From Trichosphaerium sp. ATCC 40318 (Eukaryota > Discosea > Flabellinia > Trichosidae), in contig JALMLS010000322.1 of the NCBI GenBank assembly GCA_038496445.1, positions 1 through 64,000 of the forward strand: a stretch of 64,000 bases of DNA, in the 5' to 3' direction. The notes beneath the pieces were generated by a model. It made no database searches. It was not told where the DNA came from and saw only the letters and a program-made list of their open reading frames with translations. A program made the translations under genes and the position numbers. Positions 11,583-22,788 of the stretch are shown here, one piece after another. Position 1 is the first letter of the stretch. Each line of letters opens with the position of its first letter.

Positions 11583-11708
11583 ATTAGGGCTAGAGTTAGG
11601 GTTACAACCTTAAATTTTATTCCCCTTATTAGGGTTATGAAATCAAGCTATTAGTTAGGGTTTAGGGTTAGGTTTGCAACCCTAATTAGAATTAGGGCTA
11701 GGGTTAAT
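11583..11708. repeat. degenerate TTAGGG block
   Basis: The plus strand carries repeated TTAGGG, TAGGGTTTAGGGTTAGG and AATTAGGGCTAGGG, interspersed with other bases. It is the G-rich strand, opposite in sense to the block at 10214, so both face outward from the interval between them. Confidence 0.8.
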
Positions 11709-11960
11709 ACCTTTTAGGTCAAGTTTGTCTATTTTCTTTTTGCTTTATGTGTAAATGGCTAAATTACAACAATATTAGCCACATTTCTTAGAGTTTTATT
11801 GTACTTGTGATAACAGTTTTATTTTGCATTTAATTAGTGTTACAAACTAACATATGTTGTTTGTCTTTGCATAAATAATCTATCTTATTACTTTTTTAAT
11901 GTTTTGGAACAAAGTTGTTACCACTCTCCAGCATACACAATTTACAATTAACTTTTACAT

Positions 11961-13734
11961 TTATGTTGGTGGTTCATTTACAGAACTTGGGGGAACACTC
12001 GCTGCTGTTACAATGATGCCTTCCATCGGAGTACCACTTTCAGTCAAAACATTGTTGTCACTCTCATTGTCATTGTCCTCTTCCTCACCTTCTTGCAATC
12101 TTTCAGCAGGAGGCACCCATCGCATGGCAGACTGGTCTACAACACGTCTATTTGCATCAGTATAAGACAATAGTTTAAAGAGCAAAGGTACCTTTGATTC
12201 CACTTTGGATAATACTCGCGGCAACGTGTGTAAATAAGTGCAGGTTCAGCGTTTACAATAGGTTTACCACGGAAAAATTTGACAAGATCTAATTGACGCA
12301 GAGAAGCAATGATGTCGTCTTCCTTTATAGCTGTAATTTGAGAGAGTTCCTAGACGCAACATAAGCATACTAACCTGAAAAAAAGAAAAACCTATAAATA
12401 ATTACCTTTATCGACAATGTTGTTTGTTGTCCTAATACTTCAAGGATAGCTCCTTTCCAATAACTGTAGTATCCATGCTTTCCCAAATCTAACAACGCAA
12501 GTAAACTCATAGTTCATCATTGCTAATATCGTACCAGACAGAGGTCGCTCAGGTGAACCAATTCTGCCTTCCAATTTGGAAAGCTCATATGAAAAGCCTA
12601 TCATAAACGTTCCATAACCTTTTCTCTGGTATGGAGGGAGCACTAATATACAAGCAAGGTTGTTTTTGGAATCAGGGTCTCTTTCCTGCATCAACATATA
12701 TGTTAGCACGGTGATTTCAAACACACGTTCCACAACAAGTATGTTCTACAAACAAACAAAGCAAACAAAAAAAATCACGTGCCTTGGAGAAGTAACCGAC
12801 AATGCGTGACTTGCCATTTTCGGTCTCACAGAGTGCATAGAACCAAAAGTGTTCCACCGACCACACTAACATCTTACCATCCAAGAAAAGCTTTGAGAGG
12901 AGGCACAAGTTTTGGCAGTACAGCTTGTTCTTCGCGCCATCTACCTCGAAAACGGACAATCCATCTGCCCGATAAATTTCCTGACCTGGAGGCCGTGGAG
13001 GGCACTTGTGGCGCACCTTGGTTTTGTATTTTCGCATGTACTTTAGGCAATACTCGCAAACAAACAAGCTTTTGCATTCTCCATATTGCTTTGGGTACGG
13101 AGAATGGTACCATGTGTCAATGCAATAAGAACCCAATACAATCGTTTCTATATTCTTGAGGGGTGTGGCAGCTTTTTCCTCTTCAGGTTTATCGTATTCA
13201 TTAATATTTCGCTTTCGACTGCGTGTCATTATGCCGCGCTCATCTAATCACGTTAATAAAATGCACAAAACTAACCATGTAAACTATTTTACAACGTTTG
13301 GTGCGTACTTTGCTCGGTTTCGATAGCGCGAGGCAATCTCAGCCTGTCTGTTGTTACCCATTCATCTAACCGCCGGTTCGTGTTTGCGTAATGCACATAA
13401 TACTGTACCTCTACGGTTTAGGGAGTTAGATTGAAATAGAACGTTGAATTTTTAAAATATATACTTTAACGCCGTATTTACGCGAATTTGATAGCGCCAC
13501 AGCGGTTACCACCTCGTCAGAAAATGAAAGGGAATAAACAATTAAAAAAAAGTTACTAGCCGTTTTTTTTTGCTCAAAGTATTGCGTACGCCCAGACATT
13601 GTTCTTTTGAATCTAATAGTACAGTTATGGTACTCGTTATTGCGAAGACACTGCAAATTTGCTCCTATAACCAGATACTCTTCGCTAATCTCTGAGCCAT
13701 TATCGTAGCCGTCTCCGCTGGAGTCAGGCTCCAT
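11961..13734 (-). CDS. ESA1: MYST-family histone acetyltransferase with chromo barrel (Esa1/Tip60 type)
   Basis: Seven exons (13734-13590, 13410-13309, 13243-12783, 12685-12535, 12488-12406, 12349-12192, 12147-11961) sum to 429 codons in perfect phase, giving 428 aa, the usual Esa1 size. Residues about 15-85 form a chromo barrel ([20 protein letters not shown]). A C2HC zinc finger (CEYCLKYM then HKC) follows. The acetyl-CoA domain has the motif [18 protein letters not shown], with the catalytic-region Cys and the Q/R-x-x-G-x-G/A loop, followed by SPERPLS and [14 protein letters not shown]. The C-terminal tail is acidic and Ser-rich. The family acetylates histone H4/H2A lysines in NuA4-type complexes. 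Intron 3 starts GCACGT instead of GTACGT, a GC-AG intron required by the frame. Confidence 0.95.
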
Positions 13735-13936
13735 CCTTCGTCACTGGGCTGATAATGTTACGTAGCCTTCAAAACGCCTATTAGCGCACACCGTAACAAG
13801 TTGAGGTGCTTGAAACAAAAAAGGAGGATGAAAATAAAGCCGCTTACAAACAAAAAAAAAACTTATCATCACAAAAACTTTGGAGACAACGCTTTGCTCA
13901 TGCGTCCAACTATTTATTCGGTTGGCTTTGTGTATT

Positions 13937-15990
13937 TTACAATTGCTCGTAGCGTATCAGTCTTGCCACTTGCCTTGCTTGAAACCACGTGAAGCTAGTT
14001 GGAATGGCTTTTTCAAGTGTTCTCTCCTCTCCGCAATATCCGCTGTGAATGATGAGTGCTTGGCGCAGTAGCCCTTAAAGTAAACATGTAAGATTTGCAC
14101 AAGTATCCCGAAATTATGTGAGCACCTGTAATCCCATAAAGAAGTGAGCTATAACGTATCAACGAAAGGGAGTACACGTAATTCTAAGGTACCCTTCACA
14201 CATATCAGCTTGTCTATAATCCCAGAGGTACCAGAATCAGCACGGAGACGCGGTGGTAAATCGCCCAAGGTCATATTATACTACATGCAAAACATGTGGC
14301 TTTAACAGTGAAAAAACAAAGAGATGAAAGTATTACCATGACTGGTTTAAGCTCATCAACAAAGAATTTGTACACAGGTATTAGAGATGCACTTTTGTGA
14401 CTAGTAAGCATTTAGCTTTTTGTAGATTGCCATTTGAAACGCACTATGAGGCACTCTTCTGGTACGGTACATCTGACATATCGCTCGCAAAAAATACACG
14501 TGCAATACCCAGTTCCTTGATTCATTATGTCAATAGTATCAGCAAACAATATCAAACATACCTCCATCTTAGCACGAATTTCGTGTAAAAAATATTTCGC
14601 ACATTTCATCATGTCATTTTTCACTTTTTCGGTTCGCCAATGCACTGCCAAGAATGGCTCCGGAAGGGCCTTGGAAATAAATTGATCCGCTTCTGATGTG
14701 AGTATTGGTGAAAATCCCAGCCTGGGCAATGACACATGCTCAGATGTGTAGCTTTTTGCACGATAAATGTAACCTTGGTAAAACAATGACCCTTCTATTG
14801 AAAGAACACTCAGCTGTACCTATGCTACTCTCGTCACGAAAGTTTGAGTTTAGTTCGTTCACTATTTGAGTAAGAAAAAACGAAATCAATAAGAAGCATT
14901 GAACCTGCATGAGTAATAGACAACCGATCTTTTGGCAAGCATCTAACGCGCTCAAACACCCATCTCTATAAGCAGTAAATTCTAAAAGATTCTAGCCAAC
15001 TGAGCATCACCTTGTCTAACTGGCCATTAGATAGTGGTATTGATGGTCACATACCATAGTGTTTATGCCTAACAGGTTCATCTGTTGATGTACATTGCTC
15101 TCGTTTTCGTTCCCTGAAAACGCAATCAGTTATCCAGAAATTATTATTAATCTAACCTTATAAATGCTACAGAGACGCTTAGACCATCATTACGCTGCTT
15201 GAAAAGTTCAAATGAAACGGTTGAGAGATTCTCATTCTGCAGTAATAACATTGTTTAAGATCAATAAGAAATGATTTAGGTGTCTACCTTGATTACCGCC
15301 TCAATATCAAAGTAGTCACCAATATACAACTCATGACGAGTAGCCCTTTTGTTTTATAACATGTGATTACCATGTACACCAAACACGTGGGAACCTTAAA
15401 GCGTACCTTAGACCTACAGAGCCAAATAAATTAGCTTGCAAAAACTAGGTTGTATTTGCTAACCAATACCAGAGACGCCAACTTTGGGCAATACCAAAGT
15501 TCTTTGTGTATGAATGGCAATATACATTAACTCACTGACCAATATGTCAAAATCTACAACATTGCAAAAGGTGTTACTTACCGGAATGCCATAGTAGCCT
15601 ACTGTAATAATAAGTAAAACTACAACTACCAGTTTCGCACTTTTGTAAGCTGTTCTCTGATGATAATAGGCACCAAAAACCGTTCAAAAGGTTTAGGAGT
15701 CACCGTAACAACTGCTTGAGGTAGTACAGGTTTTGTGGGCGGAAGCATCGATTTTCTACGAGAAGAGTCTTCTCTGCGCGTCTGATGAACGTACTATATT
15801 GAGTTAACAACAATCATGCTTTTTTTATTGAAATTGAGCGTACTTCGTTAGATAAGTTGTCGGGATCCAACCGAGTATGCAATGATGCTTTGTACTCGAT
15901 GATGTACGAGGAAAAGAACGCAGATACGCTGAGAAAAGCAATAACACCAAGCATCATTACTTTGAAATCAACTACGGCCTTACTCCTCAT
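13937..15990 (-). CDS. type II membrane GDP-fucose O-fucosyltransferase-like protein
   Basis: The start at 15990 gives a short basic cytoplasmic end and one membrane anchor (VMMLGVIAFLSVSAFFSSY), then a Pro-rich stem. Later exons carry FLAVHWRTEK, matching the nucleotide-sugar-binding H-x-R-x-x-[DE/K] strand of O-fucosyltransferases, ELGIARVFFASDMSD and IIDKLIC. The C-terminal exon has GYCAKHSSFTADI, like the S-x-F-T-x-D-I end of GDP-fucose protein O-fucosyltransferase folds. The early catalytic segment reads ELMYIAIHTQRTLVLPKVGV. About twelve small exons are separated by introns of 45-70 nt, and the stop is at 13937. The expected role is fucosylation in the Golgi or ER lumen. Acceptor and exact subfamily are unknown, and some exon edges are not resolved. 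Confidence 0.7.
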
Positions 15991-16243
15991 AAGAAGACGG
16001 ACTCAACTACGAAAACATAAGTAGAGCCACAAATCACGTGACTCAGCCTCTTATCGTACAATATGGTTACCACGATGCGAGAAACAATACTGTCAGGTGT
16101 ACAACGCGTTAGTCTGGTTTTTTTTTTTTTGGCTTTATTTTTTTTGTTGTTTGACCAACAAGAGAAAAGGGTCGAACAACAAAAAAAAAAAGTGGCTGGT
16201 TTTAATTTAAAAAACGCTTGATGCCAACTGGCTTGCGTACTGT

Positions 16244-17436
16244 ATGAACAATCCTTTATTAAAAGTGGTTATACTTGGAGACAGCGGGTATGACACGCTT
16301 TTTTCGTTTCATTTAGTTTGTGCTGTACTTACACGTTCGCCAGTGTCGGAAAAACAGCGCTGCTCGATAGGTACGCTAACAATGATCCTTTCGGCCCCTT
16401 TTAGGTTTTCATTGTTGTTTTTAATGTTCGTTAGGTATGTAAACAAGTTCTTTCGCAACAGATACAAAGCCACTATCGGCGCAGACTTCGTTACAAAGGA
16501 AACAGAGGTGGAAAAAGGAAAATTCCTTACCCTACAAATATGGTACGCATTAAAATACTAATACGTGAATATTCGTCCAAATCTACGAAATGCCATAGTT
16601 TATTTTACTAATTTCTGGTGTTGTACTCATACGACACCCAAAATTTGATCTTAATACGAGTCTTTCTCACAATTTTTTGTAGGGACACTGCTGGTACGTT
16701 ACTGTCAAATGGTCAAGGCTCTATCTTTTTTTCTTTTTTTTTTTGTTGAACACAAATACACGCATGATATTCATTCTTCATCCCAAGGCCAAGAGCGTTT
16801 CAATTCTCTAGGAAACCATTTTTACAGGGGCGCTGATTGCTGTATTTTTGTGTTCGATGTCACAAAACCTACAACACTTCATAGTCTGACGGTGTGGAAG
16901 AAAGAATTTGAATTACAAGTGCGTTGACGTGCGCCCTGACATGTTTTTGACGGGGTTTTTTTTTTTGCAATGTATTGTAGATGCAATCAATTAATACTTG
17001 TAGTCACGCGCAGATTCGCCCACGTTTATATGTTTGGGAAACAAGGTTGATTTAGAGGGCGATAGACAGGTAGCATACCTTTTTTAATTGCTACAATTCA
17101 CACTTTGTGGCAGATATCCAATTCGGCAGCGCGAGAATGGTGCACTTCAACACAAGTCCCTTATTATTTTGAAACAAGTGCCAAGAATGGAGATAATGTT
17201 GAAAAGGCTTTCCAGACAGCTGCTACATCTAGATACCATCGCTATCAAAGCACAGGTTACAAGAAAGAGAGGTACCTTACAAAACGAAATATTACTTTTT
17301 TTTTTACCAGCATTTGGCTGGTTTTTTTGCTTACAAATTACTCACTGAGCGTAGCCAACAAGTCATTGGCGATGCTGCGGAACAAGTAGATCTCACACAA
17401 GCCACACACCAAGAGAAAACCTGCTGTGCAAGATGA
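16244..17436 (+). CDS. RAB7: Rab7-type small GTPase
   Basis: All GTPase motifs can be assembled across exons: the P-loop [13 protein letters not shown], switch [28 protein letters not shown] (the exon holding it is split after IW), the RabF-like [26 protein letters not shown] and the guanine-specificity ETSAKNGDN. The C-terminus is CCAR, a double-cysteine prenylation signal followed by two residues. Sequence order and the YRGADCC motif place it with Rab7, which directs late endosome/lysosome or vacuole fusion. Introns contain poly-T tracts and begin with GTAC, GTATG or GTGCG. Intron 1 interrupts GDSG/VGK. Confidence 0.93.
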
Positions 17437-17599
17437 AAAAGTTTTTTTTTACTTGCTTTTTTTTTAGATGAAAAAACTTTGTGTATTTGTTGCCAGGGGC
17501 AACTTTGTTGTGAAAAATACATTCTCTAAAATATAATTTACACCGCTACAAAAAGTTAAAAAAACACTTATTTTTTATTTCTTCTGTTGTACACTCTAT

Positions 17600-19942
17600 T
17601 CACTGGACTGTTCGATTGCGTCTGTGCAGCACGCATCCCACCATAGCATAAGCAATTCTTATTAAAATGATAATCACCATCGTACCAAAGAACATAAAGA
17701 TGCACAGCAAAGTATTGAATAATTCTAAACGTGAAATAGTTAGAGTGGGAAAAGTACAGCTTTGAAATAAAGTGCTGTGCCAAGGTTACCTGGTGATGTC
17801 TTTTCTGGATGGAACACTGTGAAGATCACGATTGAAGCTACAGCAGCGGTTATTTTCAAAACTGTTCAACCTTTTAATTCGCACCAATTACTATCACTAC
17901 AGGAAGTACTGAAAGTGCAATAGTTAACCATAAGCCCTTGGCACTATTTGTGAGTCGCTTTGTGATCACTGTGAGCGCTCTTTTCATCACTAAGCGCCGT
18001 TATGCTTTGTTAATGTTTTTGTGAAGAAAAATCTAAGGGAAAAAGACACTGGTTCATACCTGGAGGGATAGCCAGCGCAGCACTTGCCATTACAATAATT
18101 TGTACTATCAGCGAAGTCACGCCAGCTGTTTCATAATACCAACTAAAACTACTCTAACAGAGGTTAGTAGTTAATACATTTTACGAGCAAACAACTGATA
18201 CCTCTTGTATTGTGAGCTCAATTTGTCTTCTTGCTACATCTCGCAGTGGAGGATATTTCATCTCAACCCAAAAAACACCTTGAGATATGATTTCTCTGTG
18301 AAGGGTGCGATCAAAAATGTACGATACCGGCTAGAGAAGTGTCACTAAATCTTTCTGTAACGGAAAAAAAAACGTACTGAGAAATGTATTCTGCGAAACA
18401 TACCAACCAGTGCTGTGCCATCGTTATCTTGAAAAGTATCGAGACATTGTGCATATGATTTGTACAGGTAATTCGATACCTTAGATTGCATCTGGTATCT
18501 CGCAAACGTGAAAATATCTTCAGCACGGCCATTGCTAATAGCAAAATGAGTTTTTTTTACAAAACAAAATTTTGACACATTGTGACACTTACTGTCTGTG
18601 AAAATTGCTGTCATAAGCCAACGACGACGAAATTAAGTATACACTAACATTTCCAATGCGCTCCATGTCAAACAGCAACTGCCGTTCCAGTGTACGAATA
18701 TTACTGCGATCGTCATAGAGGACTGCAACCGATTCCCAAGTCAAGTGGCAGTACGTTGCGCCAGTCTGTGTTTTGAAAGCGATACAGATTGGATCTATCT
18801 TCGTTTTGTTATCAAGCCGAATATCAAACGATTTATTGGCACAATATGAAACCCTTGGCTATCCATTAAATAAAAAAAAGGCGCAAAGGCATGTGGCACA
18901 ACCAAAACAAAGGGGGTGGTACGTACTCACAATTTTTTATCAACACTTGAATGTTGAGCTTTGGTTGGTGTGGGTTATTTCTATATTCAATGTGACTTTT
19001 TGCGGCTTCCTGAAGGAAATGGAATTTAGCCTCGTTGTATTCAATTTTTTTTGTTTTGAACATACCATGTGGGGTACGAGCATATTATTCCTTGGATCTG
19101 TATACCTTGAAAAAGGCTTAGTGTTAAAAAATACCAAACTACATCCTGGGTTCGTCAAAACACAAGAACTATTCATTAAAAGACTGCGTACAACAGTGTG
19201 GAATAAACGGCAGCTGCCAGGAAAAGCACAAATGCAAACAAAGTTATCCAACCTGCAATAACAGAGCGTCTTTGCTTTGTCCTTATTTTTGGGCCTGTTG
19301 TACGGGAAACAGCATCATCAACGTCGTTGACATTATTATAATTACCCAAATCTACAATGTAATTTTAGTTTTACATTTCAAGCGCTCACCTCAATTACCT
19401 AAAAAGCTCTCTAATTGCTCTTCTTGGACCCAATAACTCGATGGCTTCAAGTCCTAAAGGACAATGAACATTCCCAAGCAGATTATAAGGTTCGGCACGT
19501 ACTAGATACGAAATCAAGCGCTCAATCCAACGCTTCCATTCAGAATCGCAAGGAAGTGTAACAATAATGAGAACAAAACAAGCTATCAGCACCTGTGGTT
19601 CAAAAAAAAATGTCAAACCTCAGCTTTTTTTTTGCATTACGTACTGGTACAAGGAGAACTGGCGCCCACTGCAATGAAAAAGTGTACAAGCTTTACATAA
19701 ATGTTAGCCACGCCAAGCGCGTGTTTCAAGACATACTTGACGTTTTTTGCCTCAAGGCTTGTGTTACAAACGTAATCACCTAAGGAATCGTCCCAACTCG
19801 CATAGTCAGTAATGCTGGCAAATGAACCTGATTTGTAGGTCAGTATTTTTTGGAAATGAGTACAAATTGCAATTGTCAAGCTATAATCTGTTGTCGCACC
19901 ACCACAATGTTGGAAGTCTTTGCCAACGCAATAGACAATGTC
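17600..19942 (-). CDS. unidentified multipass membrane protein
   Basis: A Cys-containing N-terminal part (MDIVYCVGKDFQHCGGATTD, DYVCNTSLEAKN) is followed by a first membrane segment (WAPVLLVPVLIACFVLIIV), a loop, and a second (GWITLFAFVLFLAAAVYSTL). There is then a lumenal or extracellular domain (HLTWESVAVLYDDRSN, REIISQGVFWVEMKYPP) and at least four more hydrophobic segments, including GVTSLIVQIIVMASAALAI, GLWLTIALSVLPVVIVIGA and LLCIFMFFGTMVIIILIRIA, before a short basic tail ending near 17600. Exons are small, with GTAC/GTAT donors. The topology suggests a transporter, receptor or trafficking protein, but I recognise no family motif. The start codon choice is uncertain. Confidence 0.6.
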
Positions 19943-20127
19943 CATGATTCGTTTGGTGGGCAAGCTTTATGCCATTATGGTTGGTGGCGTGTATAAGGAA
20001 TATTACCTGGCTAAATAAATGGTTTGAGGCTTTGTGTTGACTTTTTTTGTGGTTTTTTTTATATCCAGCGTGTAATTTCCTTTACTGACCGAACACGCCG
20101 CTTGTGCTGGTAACTGAAACTACAACA

Positions 20128-20567
20128 ATGGCAAGCAAAGACAATGAGGCCGTAATCAAGAGCGCTGACATGACTGACGAGATGATCACGTTTGCTATTG
20201 CTGCTACAAAGGATGCCTTCAAAAAAGAAGACGTGGAAAGGAACATGTGCGTGTATAAAGAAATATAACACTCCACATTCTAAATTAAATATTGCAGAGC
20301 AATGCATATTAAAAAGGCGTTTGATACACGTTTCGGAGGCACCTGGTACCCTTTTTAAAGAAAATCGCGCAACGTGACATCTTTTCTCATTAAAAAGCTT
20401 TTAAATACCATAAAAACGCCACAACCCAATATTTTCAGCGACTAATCGATTATTTTAGGCACGTTATCGTGGGGAAGGATTATGGCAGTTACGTAAGCCA
20501 TGAAACGAAGAACTTTCTCTACTTCTACCTTGGTGAGTACGCGATGCTTATTTTCAAAGCTGGTTGA
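20128..20567 (+). CDS. DYNLL: dynein light chain LC8
   Basis: Three exons (20128-20246, 20298-20345, 20459-20567) give 91 aa. The sequence follows LC8 closely: [12 protein letters not shown] at the start, then [36 protein letters not shown] and the C-terminal LIFKAG. LC8 is a homodimeric hub of the dynein motor that binds short linear motifs in many partners. The length matches the family (about 89 aa). Intron 2 (113 nt) is long for this window. Confidence 0.97.
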
Positions 20568-20790
20568 TCACCCAAAACGCGAGATTAAATGTAGTATAAA
20601 AATGATAGTGTAATAAACCTCAATTAATACCAAAGGGGCCCTGTTGGCTTTAGTTTTAGTTTGAATCCATCATTTTGACTGGCGCAATCAGAATGTCGTC
20701 CAAAATTTTGGCAATAAGTCATTTGCCTTTTTTAACTATTTGATTAGTTATCGTCGCCATTACAAGTGCTGTCACGCACACGTCCAAAGT

Positions 20791-22565
20791 ATGTCTTTAT
20801 TTTCAAGTCAGGACAGAAGCAATGACGCGGCCGTTACGTCAACAGAAGGTAGTCCCTCGTATTACGCACTAAACGCGTTAATGGCCTATTTAGAGAAGTT
20901 TACACGCTTTAAAGCCGAACAAAAAGCCACTCGAGACAAGGTGACCTTTCTTCGAGCCCCTGTAACTACCATACGACTGTTCTGTTCTGTACTGCGTGGT
21001 ATGCAACGTTTGGCTCACTTTTGAAAAGTAGAGTTACCATACCACGTCACTCTTCTCAGTAGCCACTAATACGCCGTTAGAGTGGATAGGACTACTATTC
21101 GCATGGCTTTGGACGCATATTGTAGCTACTGTAATATTGGTATCTGTAGTAATTGCATTTGGGATTGCAACCAACATAGATGGCCCTCACCAAGAAGTAA
21201 TGACATTTGTACGAATTGTTTGCTCTAACAACGTTTTTTTGTAGTTTGTTGAGCCAGTGCGTTTCTGGCTTATCCTTGGCTCATGGTGGATAATGTTGGG
21301 TGTAGCCTCATCCGTCGGTTTAGGTGCGTAACGTGTCTGTTAGTGATCACGTGCTGATTACTTTCAACAGGAACTGGCTTGCACACGTTCCTGATTTACC
21401 TTGGACCATACATTGCGCAGGTGAGTTACAACCGAAGTGCTATTCTAGTACTCACTAATTGTTTTAAAAGGTGACTTTAGCAGCTACGACCTGCAACACA
21501 TTAGATTTCGATACTTGGGGCCCAGATAGGTAACGTGGCAGCCTTATAAACAAAATTGGTCTAAATATTGCATTCTAGATTGCGATGTGTAGCAAGTACT
21601 GACGAGTCTATGCAAGTGTCTTGGCTAGACATTGTCGGGAAGATTTGGATTGAAGCATTTTTATGGGGTGCTGGCACTGCCCTTGGTGAGCTACCACCAT
21701 ATTTTGTAGCCAGGCAAGGTAATATAAAGTAATTTGTTATCTTGCTAATAACGCTTGAAGCTCGTTTGGCTGAGAAGCGACTACAAGAATTGGAGGAGCT
21801 TGAAGGTATTGATAACGAAGCAAGGAACTCAAAGCTGAGCTCTTATGGCAAAGTAGTGATCTACGTCAAATCTCTTGTTGTACAGTACGTAGCTTATTCT
21901 TCTTTTTATCTTTGTACTCAGCTTTAATCCTAGTATACTTGGTAATCTTGGCTTCTTTGGTATTTTGCTATTCGCTGCAATTCCAAATCCACTGTTTGAC
22001 CTTGCTGGTCTTACATCAGGTAAAGACCTAAACATATTAAACAAATCGCTGACACTCTTTGGAAGGTCATTGTCTTGTACCGTTCTGGACTTTCTTCATT
22101 GCCACATTTATAGGCAAGGCAGTTATCAAAGTATCCATACAAGTAAGGACAACATGATAACACATAGTTTTTACATACTGATTACTTTCAAAGTGTGGAT
22201 TCTTTGTATTGGTGTTCCGCAAGGAATTTTTACAGACTCAAATAGTGCTTATTGAAAAATGGTTGCCTGTGAAAGTAGACTTACAGAAAAAACTGGAAGA
22301 CATACAAGCAACATTCTTGCGAGACCCAGGGACGCCAATAGAAACAAAAGCGGTACAGTAACCCTGTGTTGTTTGAACAGTCTTCTCACTACCTTTTCTA
22401 TAGAAACCTCTGATAGGTCGTCTTTGGGAGTACTTTATTATTGCCATGGTTTCATATTTTATTATATCCGTCATAGAGTCATCAGTGCAAGAACTGCTTA
22501 TTCGGAGAGACGAAGAAAAGTTCGAAGAGTTCAAGAAGAAATTGGAAGACAGTAAGACTGAATAA
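20791..22565 (+). CDS. VMP1: VMP1 (vacuole membrane protein 1, DedA-fold scramblase)
   Basis: Exons spread over 1.8 kb carry the VMP1 landmarks in order: [60 protein letters not shown], a charged helix ([19 protein letters not shown]), and the DedA/SNARE_assoc core [20 protein letters not shown], then [10 protein letters not shown]. The end is a Lys/Glu-rich tail ([12 protein letters not shown], stop 22563-22565). VMP1 is an ER phospholipid scramblase needed for autophagosome formation and lipid droplet release. The ATG at 20791 gives a Ser/Thr-rich cytoplasmic leader like that of known homologues. Confidence 0.93.
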
Positions 22566-22788
22566 AAAAAATGAATCCTTTTGTAGGTTTACAACAAATA
22601 AAACCTCATGTACAGAAAGAAATAACAATCTCTTTACAAATACGTACTATGCATGTCACAAGATTTATTCTCTGACTATTGAAAATATCCTGTCTTGATG
22701 TACCCTAACTCTCCAACCCTGTATTTGTTGAGTTCGAAAACACCATTTCATTAGATCAAACAATGATTTACAATAACTTGATGTTTAT

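Noticed and set aside
13801-14071. Plus-strand ORFs at 13801-14071
   Set aside because: The right part is the reverse of the last exons of the fucosyltransferase-like gene, and the remainder is intergenic.
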